A DNA stretch of 64,000 nucleotides. It comes from Colwellia sp. (GTDB taxonomy: Bacteria > Pseudomonadota > Gammaproteobacteria > Enterobacterales > Alteromonadaceae). Both the position numbers and the translations under genes were made by a program. Numbering within the stretch: position 1 is the first letter of the stretch; each line of letters starts with the position of its first letter. Below, piece by piece: positions 1 to 9,079 of the stretch. The stretch is taken from the NCBI GenBank assembly GCA_013215385.1, contig JABSOY010000007.1, positions 186,001 through 250,000 of the forward strand, in the 5' to 3' direction. Under the pieces are notes generated by a model. It worked only from the letters and a program-made list of their open reading frames with translations, was not told the origin of the DNA and did no database searches.

Positions 1-2049
1 AACTTTATCTTGAGATGCGGGCAATAATGACAAATACGATAAACAAACATTTCTTAATGCTCTCGAGCCAACTGCATCACCATTATATTGATAGTGATCT
101 GCTTGGTTACTGGTATATACTTTTTCAAAGTAATTGGCTAATCCTTCAGCTAAAAACAACTTAACCTTACCAATAGCATTAACGACATTAATAGGGTTGG
201 TATTGTCCAGAACCGCAATCACTTCATCAAAACTGGGTAGCGACAACTGCTCAGCTTTAAAAGCGTTAACCGAGTTATTACTAAACACTGCTTGATACGC
301 AGTTAATAAACTCTGAGGTAAAATAAAATTTTCATTGATGACAAGTTTGCTAATATAATTCAACATTAACTGCTGGCCAGCATCCCAACGACAAAATTCA
401 TCATTTGCAGATGCCATAATTGTTGTTAAGTCGTTATCACCTTGAGAAAAGTCTAACTTTACTGGCGCAGAAAAGTCTGCAAGAATTGCTAAAATAGGCT
501 TTTGTGAAAAGTCTGCAAAGGTCCAAGTTTGTTGCCTATCTTTCAGTTCAAGTAACTGACTTGTAACCTTACCTTCTGCTGAGATCAACTCTATTGCTAT
601 TGGAATATGTAAAACTAGTGGCGTACTACCATCTGTCTGCGCTGAATTTTGCTGTTCAATCGACAATTGATATTGACCATTTATAAATTGTTCTCGTACC
701 GAAAGTGTTGGGGTACCCGATTGGCTATACCAGTTTTGGAATAATTTAAGGCAGACACCAGACGCATCAGACATTGCATTAATAAAGTCATCGCAAGTTA
801 CCGCCATGCCATCATAACGTTGAAAGTATAAATCCATGCCTTTTCTAAAGTTATCTTTCCCTAATAAAGTATGAATCATCCGTATGACTTCAGCGCCCTT
901 CTCGTATACGGTTAAAGTGTAGAAATTATTCATTTCCACTACTTTTTCAGGACGTATAGGATGCGCCATTGGACCCGAGTCTTCAGCAAATTGTTGTGCG
1001 CGTAACAATCGAACATTTTTAATGCGATTTACGGTAGCACTGTGCATGTCAGCACTAAATTGTTGGTCGCGAAATACCGTTAGACCTTCTTTTAAACTTA
1101 ACTGAAACCAATCACGACAAGTAACACGGTTACCTGTCCAGTTGTGAAAATATTCATGACCTATTACCGCTTCAATATTGAAAAAATCTGTATCAGTTGC
1201 ACTTTCATTATCAGCTAGAACAAACTTTGAATTAAAAACATTAAGGCCTTTATTTTCCATTGCTCCCATATTAAAAAAGTCTACGGCGACAATCATATAA
1301 ATATCGAGATCGTAAACTAGTCCGAAAGTTTCTTCATCCCAAGTCATCGATTTTTTTAACGAAGCCATCGCATGGTGCGCTTTATCTAAATTACCTTTAT
1401 CGACAAATATTTCTAAAGTCACCTCACGACTATCTTCAGTGATAAACAGCTCTGATAATAAATCAAAATCTCCAGCAACTAAGGCAAATAAATAACAAGG
1501 TTTTGGATGAGGGTCTTGCCAACAAGTAAAATGCTTACCTTTAGGTAAATCGCCTTCTGAGGTTTTGTTACCATTTGACAATAAATATGGATACTGTTCT
1601 TTGTTGGCAATCACTTTAGTTGAAAATATTGCCATAACATCAGGGCGATCAAGATAATAAGAGATACGTCTAAAGCCTTCAGCTTCACATTGCGTACAAA
1701 ATGCTCCCCCTGACTTGAACAAACCTTCAAGGGATGTATTATTTTGAGGATCTATTTCCGTAACTACCGTGACAGTAAATTCATCTTTATTCACTTCAAT
1801 AGTAAGTTGTGTTCCCGTAACGTTAAAACAATCTTCAGGTAATGTATGTTGATTAATTTGTAGCGAAATAAGTTTCATCTGCTCGCCGTCAAGCACTAAC
1901 TGTTTGGCATTTTTATTGATACGTTTTACTGCCATGGAATTAGTGACTATTGTGGTTGTATCGGCAAGCTCGAAAGTTAAATCGACGGTTGAAATGGTGA
2001 AGTCTGAAACTTGATAATCCGATAAATAACGCGTAGTAAAATCTGTCAT
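1..2049 (-). CDS. pepN: Aminopeptidase N, M1 family (partial, C-terminus beyond window)
   Basis: This is a zinc aminopeptidase that removes N-terminal residues from peptides in the cytoplasm. The first 683 codons are present and the frame is still open at the window edge, so roughly the last fifth of a usual ~870-residue PepN is missing. The GAMEN exopeptidase motif lies near residue 262. The zinc site is HEYFH, His298-Glu299-His302, with the third ligand Glu321 in LKEGLTVF; the E. coli enzyme uses nearly the same numbering. The start is the ATG whose complement is at 2047-2049, beginning MTDFTTRYLSDY. The gene is separated from the upstream nhaC by a terminator, so it probably has its own promoter. 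Confidence 0.95.
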   Translation of the reverse strand, partial: MTDFTTRYLSDYQVSDFTISTVDLTFELADTTTIVTNSMAVKRINKNAKQLVLDGEQMKLISLQINQHTLPEDCFNVTGTQLTIEVNKDEFTVTVVTEIDPQNNTSLEGLFKSGGAFCTQCEAEGFRRISYYLDRPDVMAIFSTKVIANKEQYPYLLSNGNKTSEGDLPKGKHFTCWQDPHPKPCYLFALVAGDFDLLSELFITEDSREVTLEIFVDKGNLDKAHHAMASLKKSMTWDEETFGLVYDLDIYMIVAVDFFNMGAMENKGLNVFNSKFVLADNESATDTDFFNIEAVIGHEYFHNWTGNRVTCRDWFQLSLKEGLTVFRDQQFSADMHSATVNRIKNVRLLRAQQFAEDSGPMAHPIRPEKVVEMNNFYTLTVYEKGAEVIRMIHTLLGKDNFRKGMDLYFQRYDGMAVTCDDFINAMSDASGVCLKLFQNWYSQSGTPTLSVREQFINGQYQLSIEQQNSAQTDGSTPLVLHIPIAIELISAEGKVTSQLLELKDRQQTWTFADFSQKPILAILADFSAPVKLDFSQGDNDLTTIMASANDEFCRWDAGQQLMLNYISKLVINENFILPQSLLTAYQAVFSNNSVNAFKAEQLSLPSFDEVIAVLDNTNPINVVNAIGKVKLFLAEGLANYFEKVYTSNQADHYQYNGDAVGSRALRNVCLSYLSLLPASQDKV

Positions 2050-2075
2050 GAGATATTCCTTATTTGAGAAATAAT

Positions 2076-2097
2076 AAAGCCTGCAGAAACAGGCTTT
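2076..2097 (-). terminator. Rho-independent terminator after nhaC
   Basis: There is a perfect 8-bp stem AAAGCCTG / CAGGCTTT with a 6-nt loop. On the minus strand it is followed by a T-rich tract. It sits between the nhaC stop and the pepN start. Confidence 0.7.
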
Positions 2098-2161
2098 ATA
2101 TTAAATCGATATTAACAGTATATAAAAGATTAATTATCTTCCTCTACTAATTTATTTAATG

Positions 2162-3652
2162 TTAGTTAGCGCTGCTAGTAACTAGCTTTTTAATTTTATA
2201 GCCAGTGTATCCATAAATAATGGCAATGAACGGGTTAATTAAATTAAAGAAGCAATAAAAAATATAATCATATGAAGTTAACGCTAATGCGCCAATCATA
2301 AAAGCACCACAGGTATTCCACGGAATTAAAGGTGATGTGATGGTGCCCGCATCTTCTAAAGTACGGCTTAATAATGTTGGATGAAAACCTCGACGTTTAA
2401 ATTCAGCTTTAAACATTCGACCTGGCATAACTATCGCCATGTATTGATCTGCTGTAATTAAATTTGTACCAATACACGTTGCGACTGTACTAGTAATTAA
2501 ACTGCCCGTAGATTTAGCCATAGATAAAATTGCTTTTACAAATTTTTCTAACATACCTAAGTGTTCTAACACAGCACCAAAGCTCAAAGCACACATAACT
2601 AACCAAATGGTGTTGAGCATACTCGACATGCCACCACGACTAAGCAATTCATCAATTTGTTTATTACCGGTATTAACCACAACACCATCAAAAAATGCCG
2701 TCCAAACCACCATAATGTATGCTTTAGCCCCGCTTACGCCTTCGGCTGCCATATTTAAGATAAGCTCTTGCTGAAATATCAAAGCCCAAACAGCGCCAAT
2801 TAAAGCGCCAATTGCCACAGCAGGAAATGCAGGAACTTTCTTATAGGCTAAGTAAAGTAAGATGAATAAAGGGATAAGGTTAAGTACAGAAATATTATAA
2901 GTCGCATCAAGCGTTGTTAACAATGTATCAATACTTTCAGTATTTCCAGTGACACCTGAAGAGTGATCAAAACCAATAATGAGGAAGAGAACTAGTGCAA
3001 TACTAATTGAAGGAATTGTGGTCCACAACATATAACGAATATGATCAAATAACTCACTACCCGCTACTGCAGGAGCGAGATTGGTTGTTTCAGATAATGG
3101 AGATAGTTTATCTCCAAAATAAGCCCCCGAAATAACTGCACCGGCCGTAACAGCACTCGACATCTCAAAACCACTAGCAATGCCAATAAATGCAACACCA
3201 ACTGTTGCAGCTGTTGTCCAAGAGCTACCAATACTCATGGCAACAATCCCACAGACTAAACAAGCAGCAGCGTAGAACCAACTGGGGTCAATCATTTTCA
3301 AGCCATAATAAACCATCGTTGGCACAGTGCCCGACAGTAGCCAAGTTCCGATTAATGAACCAACCGCTAATAAGATTAAAATAGCACCAAGTGAAATTGA
3401 GATACCACCCACAATTGCCTTCTCAATGGATTGCCACGAATGACCGTTTTTAATGCCGATAACACTCGCTATTCCCATCGCCAGTAATAAAGCAATTTGA
3501 TTAGGCCCAAAAGATGAATTATCGGCGAAATACCCAACAGCTGCGGTTAACATTACCACTAATGCAATAATAGGAATTAAAGCATCAAGCATGCTAGGTG
3601 CTTTCGGTGTGTTTGTTATTATTTTATCGTTATTTAATTCTGGCTCTGTCAT
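2162..3652 (-). CDS. nhaC: Na+/H+ antiporter, NhaC family
   Basis: This is an inner-membrane antiporter that exchanges cytoplasmic sodium for protons, a normal function in a marine bacterium. The 496-residue protein has about a dozen hydrophobic segments. The conserved NhaC core is around residues 170-200, with AGAVISGAYFGDKLSPLS followed by ETTNLAPA. The length is typical for the family. NhaC relatives include malate/lactate-type antiporters, so the exact substrate cannot be read from sequence. A terminator lies on each side (2076-2097 and 3741-3764), which indicates a single-gene transcript. Confidence 0.88.
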   Translation of the reverse strand: MTEPELNNDKIITNTPKAPSMLDALIPIIALVVMLTAAVGYFADNSSFGPNQIALLLAMGIASVIGIKNGHSWQSIEKAIVGGISISLGAILILLAVGSLIGTWLLSGTVPTMVYYGLKMIDPSWFYAAACLVCGIVAMSIGSSWTTAATVGVAFIGIASGFEMSSAVTAGAVISGAYFGDKLSPLSETTNLAPAVAGSELFDHIRYMLWTTIPSISIALVLFLIIGFDHSSGVTGNTESIDTLLTTLDATYNISVLNLIPLFILLYLAYKKVPAFPAVAIGALIGAVWALIFQQELILNMAAEGVSGAKAYIMVVWTAFFDGVVVNTGNKQIDELLSRGGMSSMLNTIWLVMCALSFGAVLEHLGMLEKFVKAILSMAKSTGSLITSTVATCIGTNLITADQYMAIVMPGRMFKAEFKRRGFHPTLLSRTLEDAGTITSPLIPWNTCGAFMIGALALTSYDYIFYCFFNLINPFIAIIYGYTGYKIKKLVTSSAN

Positions 3653-3740
3653 GTGCGATGCCGACCTTAAGTTTTTATTATTATGATATGGATTTTATAG
3701 ATAAAAGATTTAGTTAATTTTTATTATTATTTTTTTACAT

Positions 3741-3764
3741 AAAAGCCGCAATAAAGCGGCTTTT
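3741..3764 (-). terminator. Rho-independent terminator after prc
   Basis: A 9-bp perfect stem AAAAGCCGC / GCGGCTTTT has a 6-nt loop. On the minus strand it runs into a long T/A-rich tract, just past the prc stop. Confidence 0.8.
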
Positions 3765-3782
3765 AATATTCACTGAGTTTAA

Positions 3783-5816
3783 TTATTTTTTAGCAACTTT
3801 TCCAATAGAAATTAAATCAAATGTTATTTTAGCCGTTTCATCTAAAAACGGGTCTAACTCATCCAATTCATCAGGTAAGTCTTCTAATGATGTTACTTTT
3901 TCTTTGCCCATCACGACTAAGCGTTCATTAACTCGAATAAGTTGCTTCGCTTTACGTTCTTCACGCTTCTCTTTACGAGTAACCAATTTAAGTGAAATCG
4001 TTTTATCGTCTTTTTCTTGTCGATATATTGCAATATCATCAAGTAGATAATTAAATTCACGGTTAGTTTTAGCACGTTCAGTGTGTAAAGAAGCTAAGTA
4101 AGATAAATCGGCCGATAGATCATCTAATCGCTGATATCTTGCTTTCGGTATTTGATCCCAAGGTAAAGCGTTTTTTTCACGGCTTTCGCCCCAATCTTCT
4201 GGGTCAACCGCGGTAGGAAATGCAATATCAGGTAAGACACCACGGTGCTGAGTACTACCACCATTAATACGGTAAAATTTAGCAATGGTGAATTGAATAC
4301 TGCCTAACGGGTTTTCATACAAATCATATACTCGACCTAAGCCACGGTGTTGCTGTACTGTACCTTTACCGAAGGTATGCTCGCCAACAATGACACCACG
4401 ACCATAATCTTGAATCGCCGCGGCAAAAATTTCAGAAGCTGAAGCACTGTAACGATCAACCATTACGGTAAGTGAGCCATCATAAGCACTTATACCGTCA
4501 TCATCACTGTTAACATGTACGCGATTAGCACCGTCACGTATTTGTACTACAGGCCCTTTATCGATAAATAAGCCGGTTAATAATGTTGCTTCTGGCAGTG
4601 AGCCACCACCATTACCTCGTAAATCAATAATAATGCCTGAAACTTCTTCAGCCTTTAATTTAGCTAATTCTTTTTTTACATCACGAGATAAGTTGTTATA
4701 AAAACTAGGGATAGTAATAACACCCAGTTTTTTAGATGTTTCATCACCTTTTATTTCTAAATAAACTTCTGATTTTGCGGCACGGTCTTCAAGAATAATT
4801 TTATCTCTAACGATAATGATCTCTTTGATAACAGCATCATCTTCAGCTTCGGCAGGTAAAATTTGCAAGCGTACTTTAGTGCCTTTAGGACCTTTAATTA
4901 GCTCAACAACATCCCCTAAACGCCAACCAATAACATCTTCAAACTTTTCGTTCTCTTGAGCAACACCAACAATACGGTCTTTAGGCTTTATATCTTTAGA
5001 TTTATCTGCTGGACCACCAGGAACAACACTTTGAATAACCGTATAATCTTCTTCGGCTCTAAGAACAGCACCAATGCCTTCGAGTGACAAATTCATGTCC
5101 ATTTGAAATTTTTCAGCATTTCTCGGTGATAAATAAGAAGTATGAGGTTCAACAACACGAGCAAAGCTATTCATGACAACTTGGAAAACGTCTTCACTCT
5201 CGCTTTGTTTCAGTCTTTTAATAGCATAACGATAACGTTTGCCTAAAATCTCTTTAATTTTAGGCCACTTTTTATCCGCTAATGTTAGGTTAAGAGCGTC
5301 ATACTTTACTTTTAAACGCCACAATTCGTTCAGTTCTGCCACATCCTTTGGCCAAGCAGCATCTTCACGATCAAAGTTGTAAACTTCATCCTTGGTAAAG
5401 TCGAAAGGTTTATCTAATAAACTTAATGCAAACTCATAACGCTCTAGACGCCTTTGCAGGTTTAAATTAAATATTTCATAGGGAATATCTAATTTACCAC
5501 GAGCGATAATACGGTCAAATTCATAGCGATATTTTTGGAGATCATCTATATCTGTTGCTAAAAAAACATTACGTGCGTAATCAAGCTGCTTTATATAACG
5601 GTCAAATACTTTTTCAGAGAGGACGTCATCCATTTTTATTTTAGTATAATGAGCTCGAGTAAACTGAGCAGTAATCCGCTTACTCGAAGTAGCATGCTGG
5701 CTTTCTGGCGCCAATATGGGAAGTTCATCAACCTTATCTGTTGTTTCTACTGCCAATAAGCTAATAGATGATAACGATAAAGAAACGGCAATTGCGATAC
5801 GACAAATTTTTAGCAT
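3783..5816 (-). CDS. prc: Tail-specific periplasmic protease Prc (Tsp), S41 family
   Basis: Prc degrades periplasmic proteins with exposed hydrophobic C-termini and trims lipoproteins and cell-wall enzymes. The 677-residue product has a signal peptide (about residues 1-21), an N-terminal helical region, a PDZ domain (about 240-330, with GIGAVLRAEEDYTVI) and the S41 domain with RGNGGGS. The Ser/Lys dyad is Ser459 (middle Ser of SASASE) and Lys484 (GKGTVQ), with Asp470; spacing equals E. coli S430/D441/K455. The chosen ATG at 5816 has a GGAG 9 nt upstream. A start 18 codons earlier would overlap proQ and put residues before the signal peptide. It lies 16 bp downstream of proQ, as in enterobacteria. 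Confidence 0.95.
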   Translation of the reverse strand: MLKICRIAIAVSLSLSSISLLAVETTDKVDELPILAPESQHATSSKRITAQFTRAHYTKIKMDDVLSEKVFDRYIKQLDYARNVFLATDIDDLQKYRYEFDRIIARGKLDIPYEIFNLNLQRRLERYEFALSLLDKPFDFTKDEVYNFDREDAAWPKDVAELNELWRLKVKYDALNLTLADKKWPKIKEILGKRYRYAIKRLKQSESEDVFQVVMNSFARVVEPHTSYLSPRNAEKFQMDMNLSLEGIGAVLRAEEDYTVIQSVVPGGPADKSKDIKPKDRIVGVAQENEKFEDVIGWRLGDVVELIKGPKGTKVRLQILPAEAEDDAVIKEIIIVRDKIILEDRAAKSEVYLEIKGDETSKKLGVITIPSFYNNLSRDVKKELAKLKAEEVSGIIIDLRGNGGGSLPEATLLTGLFIDKGPVVQIRDGANRVHVNSDDDGISAYDGSLTVMVDRYSASASEIFAAAIQDYGRGVIVGEHTFGKGTVQQHRGLGRVYDLYENPLGSIQFTIAKFYRINGGSTQHRGVLPDIAFPTAVDPEDWGESREKNALPWDQIPKARYQRLDDLSADLSYLASLHTERAKTNREFNYLLDDIAIYRQEKDDKTISLKLVTRKEKREERKAKQLIRVNERLVVMGKEKVTSLEDLPDELDELDPFLDETAKITFDLISIGKVAKK

Positions 5817-5832
5817 GCCCAAATACTCCAAT

Positions 5833-6648
5833 TTATTCAGTAAATATATTTTTAATTTGTGTCTTAACAACCATTCCTGAATTTAATTGTACACTCACAT
5901 CTTTACCAGTAACTTCAGTAATAACAGCGTCCATAGGTGAGTTACCTAATTTAACTTTTACACTTTTACCAACTACAACAGCATTCGTTTCAACAGGTAC
6001 AAGTTTTACTTCTACCTTTGTTTCTGAACGTTTTACTGATTGAACAGTTTTAAACTTAGCGTGCTTACTTTGTTTCTTAGCTTGGCTGTGAGCAGACGAT
6101 TTAACTTCAGAAGTATTGTCTGACTTATTAAGCTTAGTTCCCTTATAAGGTTTTTTGGCTGTTTTGTCGTGTTTATTTTTGTTACCAAATTTGTCTTGGC
6201 TTTCTTTTAGAGTCTTACTAGCGTAATCAGCTTGGTCTTGGTCGATTTCTGCAACCTCATTTCCGTCGATGTCGACACGAAATTTACCTAACTTAACAGC
6301 TTTCAAGTAACGCCAACTACTTGTGTAATGTCTTAAAGCTTGACGCAAGCGCGTTTTACTTACGGTTTCGTCATCGAGTAGCTTTTCAGCTAAATCTTGA
6401 AAAATACCAATTTTAAGTGCTTTTGCTGCCCCATCTGTCGAAAAACAAGCAGGAAATTTATCAGCTAAATGAGCAATAATTTCTTTAGTGCTTAAACGTT
6501 TAACTTCAGCTTCAATGGGTGCTGTTTCTTCTGTTTTCACATCAGTATCAGTGCTCACTTCTGTTTGAGTGCTCACTTCATTCTCAGTGTTTACTTCGTT
6601 GGCACCAATTTCGTTTTTACTAACTTCGTTTTCTATTTTAGTTTCCAT
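5833..6648 (-). CDS. proQ: RNA chaperone ProQ
   Basis: ProQ is a global RNA-binding protein that stabilises mRNA 3' ends and small RNAs. The FinO/ProQ domain spans about residues 52-150 (KIGIFQDLAEKLL, LRQALRHYTSSWRYL). A lysine-rich linker follows, and a C-terminal Tudor-like domain covers about 222-271. At 271 residues it is longer than E. coli ProQ (232). The excess is an N-terminal, acidic, Asn/Glu/Val/Ser/Thr-rich stretch of about 50 residues with repeated NEVS/TEVS units. Transcription continues into prc 16 bp downstream. Confidence 0.93.
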   Translation of the reverse strand: METKIENEVSKNEIGANEVNTENEVSTQTEVSTDTDVKTEETAPIEAEVKRLSTKEIIAHLADKFPACFSTDGAAKALKIGIFQDLAEKLLDDETVSKTRLRQALRHYTSSWRYLKAVKLGKFRVDIDGNEVAEIDQDQADYASKTLKESQDKFGNKNKHDKTAKKPYKGTKLNKSDNTSEVKSSAHSQAKKQSKHAKFKTVQSVKRSETKVEVKLVPVETNAVVVGKSVKVKLGNSPMDAVITEVTGKDVSVQLNSGMVVKTQIKNIFTE

Positions 6649-6676
6649 AAATACAACTTTTAAAAATTCTTTAATC

Positions 6677-6967
6677 TTAAGGGTTTAAATCTTGAAGGTA
6701 TTGCTCTCGGTTATCCAACAAATGCTGGCACCAATCATATATATCTTCACTTTCTATTTCAGGTAATGATTCTTGGCTAATCCAAGTATCCCAAACCAAT
6801 GATAATAACTGCGCTAAAATCTCTGACTCTATATCTTCTTCAGCTAAATCGTATATTAAATGATAAATCTCATTGATACGTTCAGCAACGAATTCTTCTT
6901 GACCATCCCAGTCACCGACAATACTTTCGGTAACCAAGTAATCATGAATAACAATGATCTCTTTCAT
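6677..6967 (-). CDS. Small acidic protein of unknown function
   Basis: This 96-residue protein is very acidic and Trp-containing, with no signal peptide or membrane segment. It does not match a family I can name. It starts MKEIIVIHDYLVTES. Its ATG overlaps the msrC stop by one base (TAATG), which suggests translational coupling. It lies between msrC and proQ on the same strand, 28 bp before proQ, so all four genes msrC-orf-proQ-prc may be one transcript. It is probably a lineage-specific cytosolic protein. No function is assigned. Confidence 0.75.
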   Translation of the reverse strand: MKEIIVIHDYLVTESIVGDWDGQEEFVAERINEIYHLIYDLAEEDIESEILAQLLSLVWDTWISQESLPEIESEDIYDWCQHLLDNREQYLQDLNP

Positions 6968-7443
6968 TAGTTTACCACGCCATGCTTAATGATGATATTT
7001 TGAAATAAATTAATTATTGCTTCAAGCCCGTGTTGATCTTCTTCATCAAAACGAGCAAGGGCGGTACTATCAATATCTAAAATCGCAATGACTTTATCGT
7101 TAACCCGAATAGGTATGACTATTTCAGCATTGCTTGTTGCATCACAAGCGATATGCCCTTCAAAAGCATGTACATCAGCGATACGTTGCGTTTGATTTTC
7201 GCTTACCGCTGTGCCACAAACACCACTGCCGACAGGAATCCGAATACAAGCTACTTTACCCTGAAAAGGGCCTAAAACTAACTCATTATTAATTAGACGA
7301 TAAAATCCTACCCAATTAACTGCTGACAGATGTTCAAAAAGTAAGGCACTAATATTTGCCATGTTAGCAATAGTATCTGGTTCGTCGCGAGTTAGCGCTT
7401 CAACTTGCTGATAAAGTTCCTGATATAATTCAATTTTATTCAT
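6967..7443 (-). CDS. msrC: Free methionine-(R)-sulfoxide reductase, GAF domain
   Basis: This enzyme reduces free methionine-R-sulfoxide in the cytoplasm and is part of oxidative damage repair. The protein is one GAF domain of 158 residues. The three redox cysteines are Cys66, Cys76 and Cys100 (GKVACIRIP, GSGVCGTAVSE, EGHIACDATSNAE). Their 10- and 24-residue spacings match E. coli Cys84/94/118. The neighbouring proQ-prc matches the wider yebR/proQ neighbourhood of enterobacteria. The stop overlaps the next ATG by one base. Confidence 0.92.
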   Translation of the reverse strand: MNKIELYQELYQQVEALTRDEPDTIANMANISALLFEHLSAVNWVGFYRLINNELVLGPFQGKVACIRIPVGSGVCGTAVSENQTQRIADVHAFEGHIACDATSNAEIVIPIRVNDKVIAILDIDSTALARFDEEDQHGLEAIINLFQNIIIKHGVVN

Positions 7444-7560
7444 GTTTACTTCTGTTAACGACCACGCAAAGTTTATACATCATGCGAAAAGCGCATAACA
7501 TAACCCGATAGGCTATGAATTTAAAGCCCTTATTACTATTTTAAGGAGTTTAACTCATAT

Positions 7561-8337
7561 TTAATGCTTTATTGTAAAGTTTACACTCACTTGCGCCGTA
7601 ATATTTTTTTTAATTGTTTGTGAATTAAAACTTTCTCGACTATCGCTTGCCATAGCATATGCACGAGGGGCGTGATATGACGATTCCTTTAAACGGGTAA
7701 TTACGCCAAGTTTAGCCCCTATTTGTTGAGCTATTGCTTGTGCTTTTTGTTTCGCATTTTCTACCGCCTTTATTAAAGCCTGCTGATACAAAGCCTCGTT
7801 ATCGGCAATTGCGCTTTGTAATGGTGTGATATGACTAACACCTATTTTAACGGCATTATCAAGTAATTGGTCATATAATTCAAAGTCGGTAAAGGTAACT
7901 GTAATGGTACGACTCACCTCAAAATATATTTTTTGCTTCTCATTTAAATCGCTATTAAACAAATTCTTGCTATTTACAACCACTTTTGCATTTATAGGGG
8001 TACTACGGCCATGAACTCTTTGCTGTATTTCGAAATCAGACACATTTACCCGTTTTTCATAGCGAGGCGAAAGCTGTAAGCGAGATGAGTCAATAGCATT
8101 TTTATCGATGCCAGTATGCAAATAACTATCAATAACCAATCGGCTTTTTTGATCAACTATTGCTTTCGTCTTACTAGCAATACGGCCACGTTCAAAAATT
8201 AACACATTAAAAATAAAATGATCTGGCTTTGCTTCAATTGAAGCTTTCCCTATCACTTCAATACCGTTTGCCACGGATTGCTGAGCAGAAACAAATGACG
8301 AAAATAAAGTAATAACAAGTATAAATAAAACTTTCAT
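7561..8337 (-). CDS. SIMPL-domain (DUF541) periplasmic protein
   Basis: This is a secreted 258-residue protein of the SIMPL/DUF541 family (YggE-like). A signal peptide MKVLFILVITLFSSFVSA is followed by GIEVIGKASIEAKPDHFIF, the typical opening of the domain. QKAQAIAQQIGAKLGVITRL and a C-terminal ITAQVSVNF strand are also typical. YggE has been linked to oxidative-stress tolerance; the molecular role is not known. It lies 75 bp from the next minus-strand gene, so the two may be co-transcribed. Confidence 0.85.
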   Translation of the reverse strand: MKVLFILVITLFSSFVSAQQSVANGIEVIGKASIEAKPDHFIFNVLIFERGRIASKTKAIVDQKSRLVIDSYLHTGIDKNAIDSSRLQLSPRYEKRVNVSDFEIQQRVHGRSTPINAKVVVNSKNLFNSDLNEKQKIYFEVSRTITVTFTDFELYDQLLDNAVKIGVSHITPLQSAIADNEALYQQALIKAVENAKQKAQAIAQQIGAKLGVITRLKESSYHAPRAYAMASDSRESFNSQTIKKNITAQVSVNFTIKH

Positions 8338-8411
8338 ATAAATTCCTGATTAAGAGCAGGTGCTACAGTCACTACTAATAAAGTAACTTACTGCTGAGTA
8401 AAATCAATAAA

Positions 8412-8852
8412 TTATTTCTTTTGCTTTTCATCTGCCTGAGCCCACCACAGCTTTAATTTTTCAAGCGCATTAATAGCAATAGGATTACCCGCAATTTCAA
8501 TATTGTGTTTATATTTAATCAAAGCCTTGATATTAAGCGGTTCCATTTCCTGAAAAGCAACCTCGGCTTCAAATTCGGTTAAATTTTTACTGACTAGATC
8601 GAGTTGACTCGTTTCTTCATCGGTTAATACTATTTTCATTGTAGGTGATTGTGCATAAATACGTGCTTGCTGTTCATTATTTAATTCATGAGGAATGAGC
8701 GAGTATTTATTGGCAGCCATGTTAGCAATAGTAAAAAGGACAATTTGAGCATCTGGCACGACCAACTGAGCAGCAAAAACATTCATCGTAATGAACAGAC
8801 TCATAAGCAAAGTTGATAATATTGACAAATACTTACAGCTAAGTTTGAGCAT
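8412..8852 (-). CDS. Secreted protein of unknown function
   Basis: This is a 146-residue protein with an N-terminal hydrophobic signal that ends near ...ITMNVFAAQ. The start could be the first Met or Met17 (MSLFITMNVFAA); the second would give a more compact signal peptide. The mature part is rich in Glu, Asn and Ala and ends KLKLWWAQADEKQKK. I recognise no domain. It precedes the SIMPL gene on the same strand and may form an operon with it. Confidence 0.65.
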   Translation of the reverse strand: MLKLSCKYLSILSTLLMSLFITMNVFAAQLVVPDAQIVLFTIANMAANKYSLIPHELNNEQQARIYAQSPTMKIVLTDEETSQLDLVSKNLTEFEAEVAFQEMEPLNIKALIKYKHNIEIAGNPIAINALEKLKLWWAQADEKQKK

Positions 8853-9079
8853 TATGATTTATAGCCTGTATTATTAATTAAAGCCGTAATTCATCTCAGC
8901 CATTATTTGAAATATAGCTTTAAAAGTTTGATTAAAACAACACGTAAAAAATCTGAGACTATTGTTGTTATCCCTGCTCTTTGATATTGTCTTATGTGTA
9001 TGCACACTAAACCCATATATAATAAATAAATTATCAAAAACAATAACACACGATAATACAATGCATTAGGATATACTTT

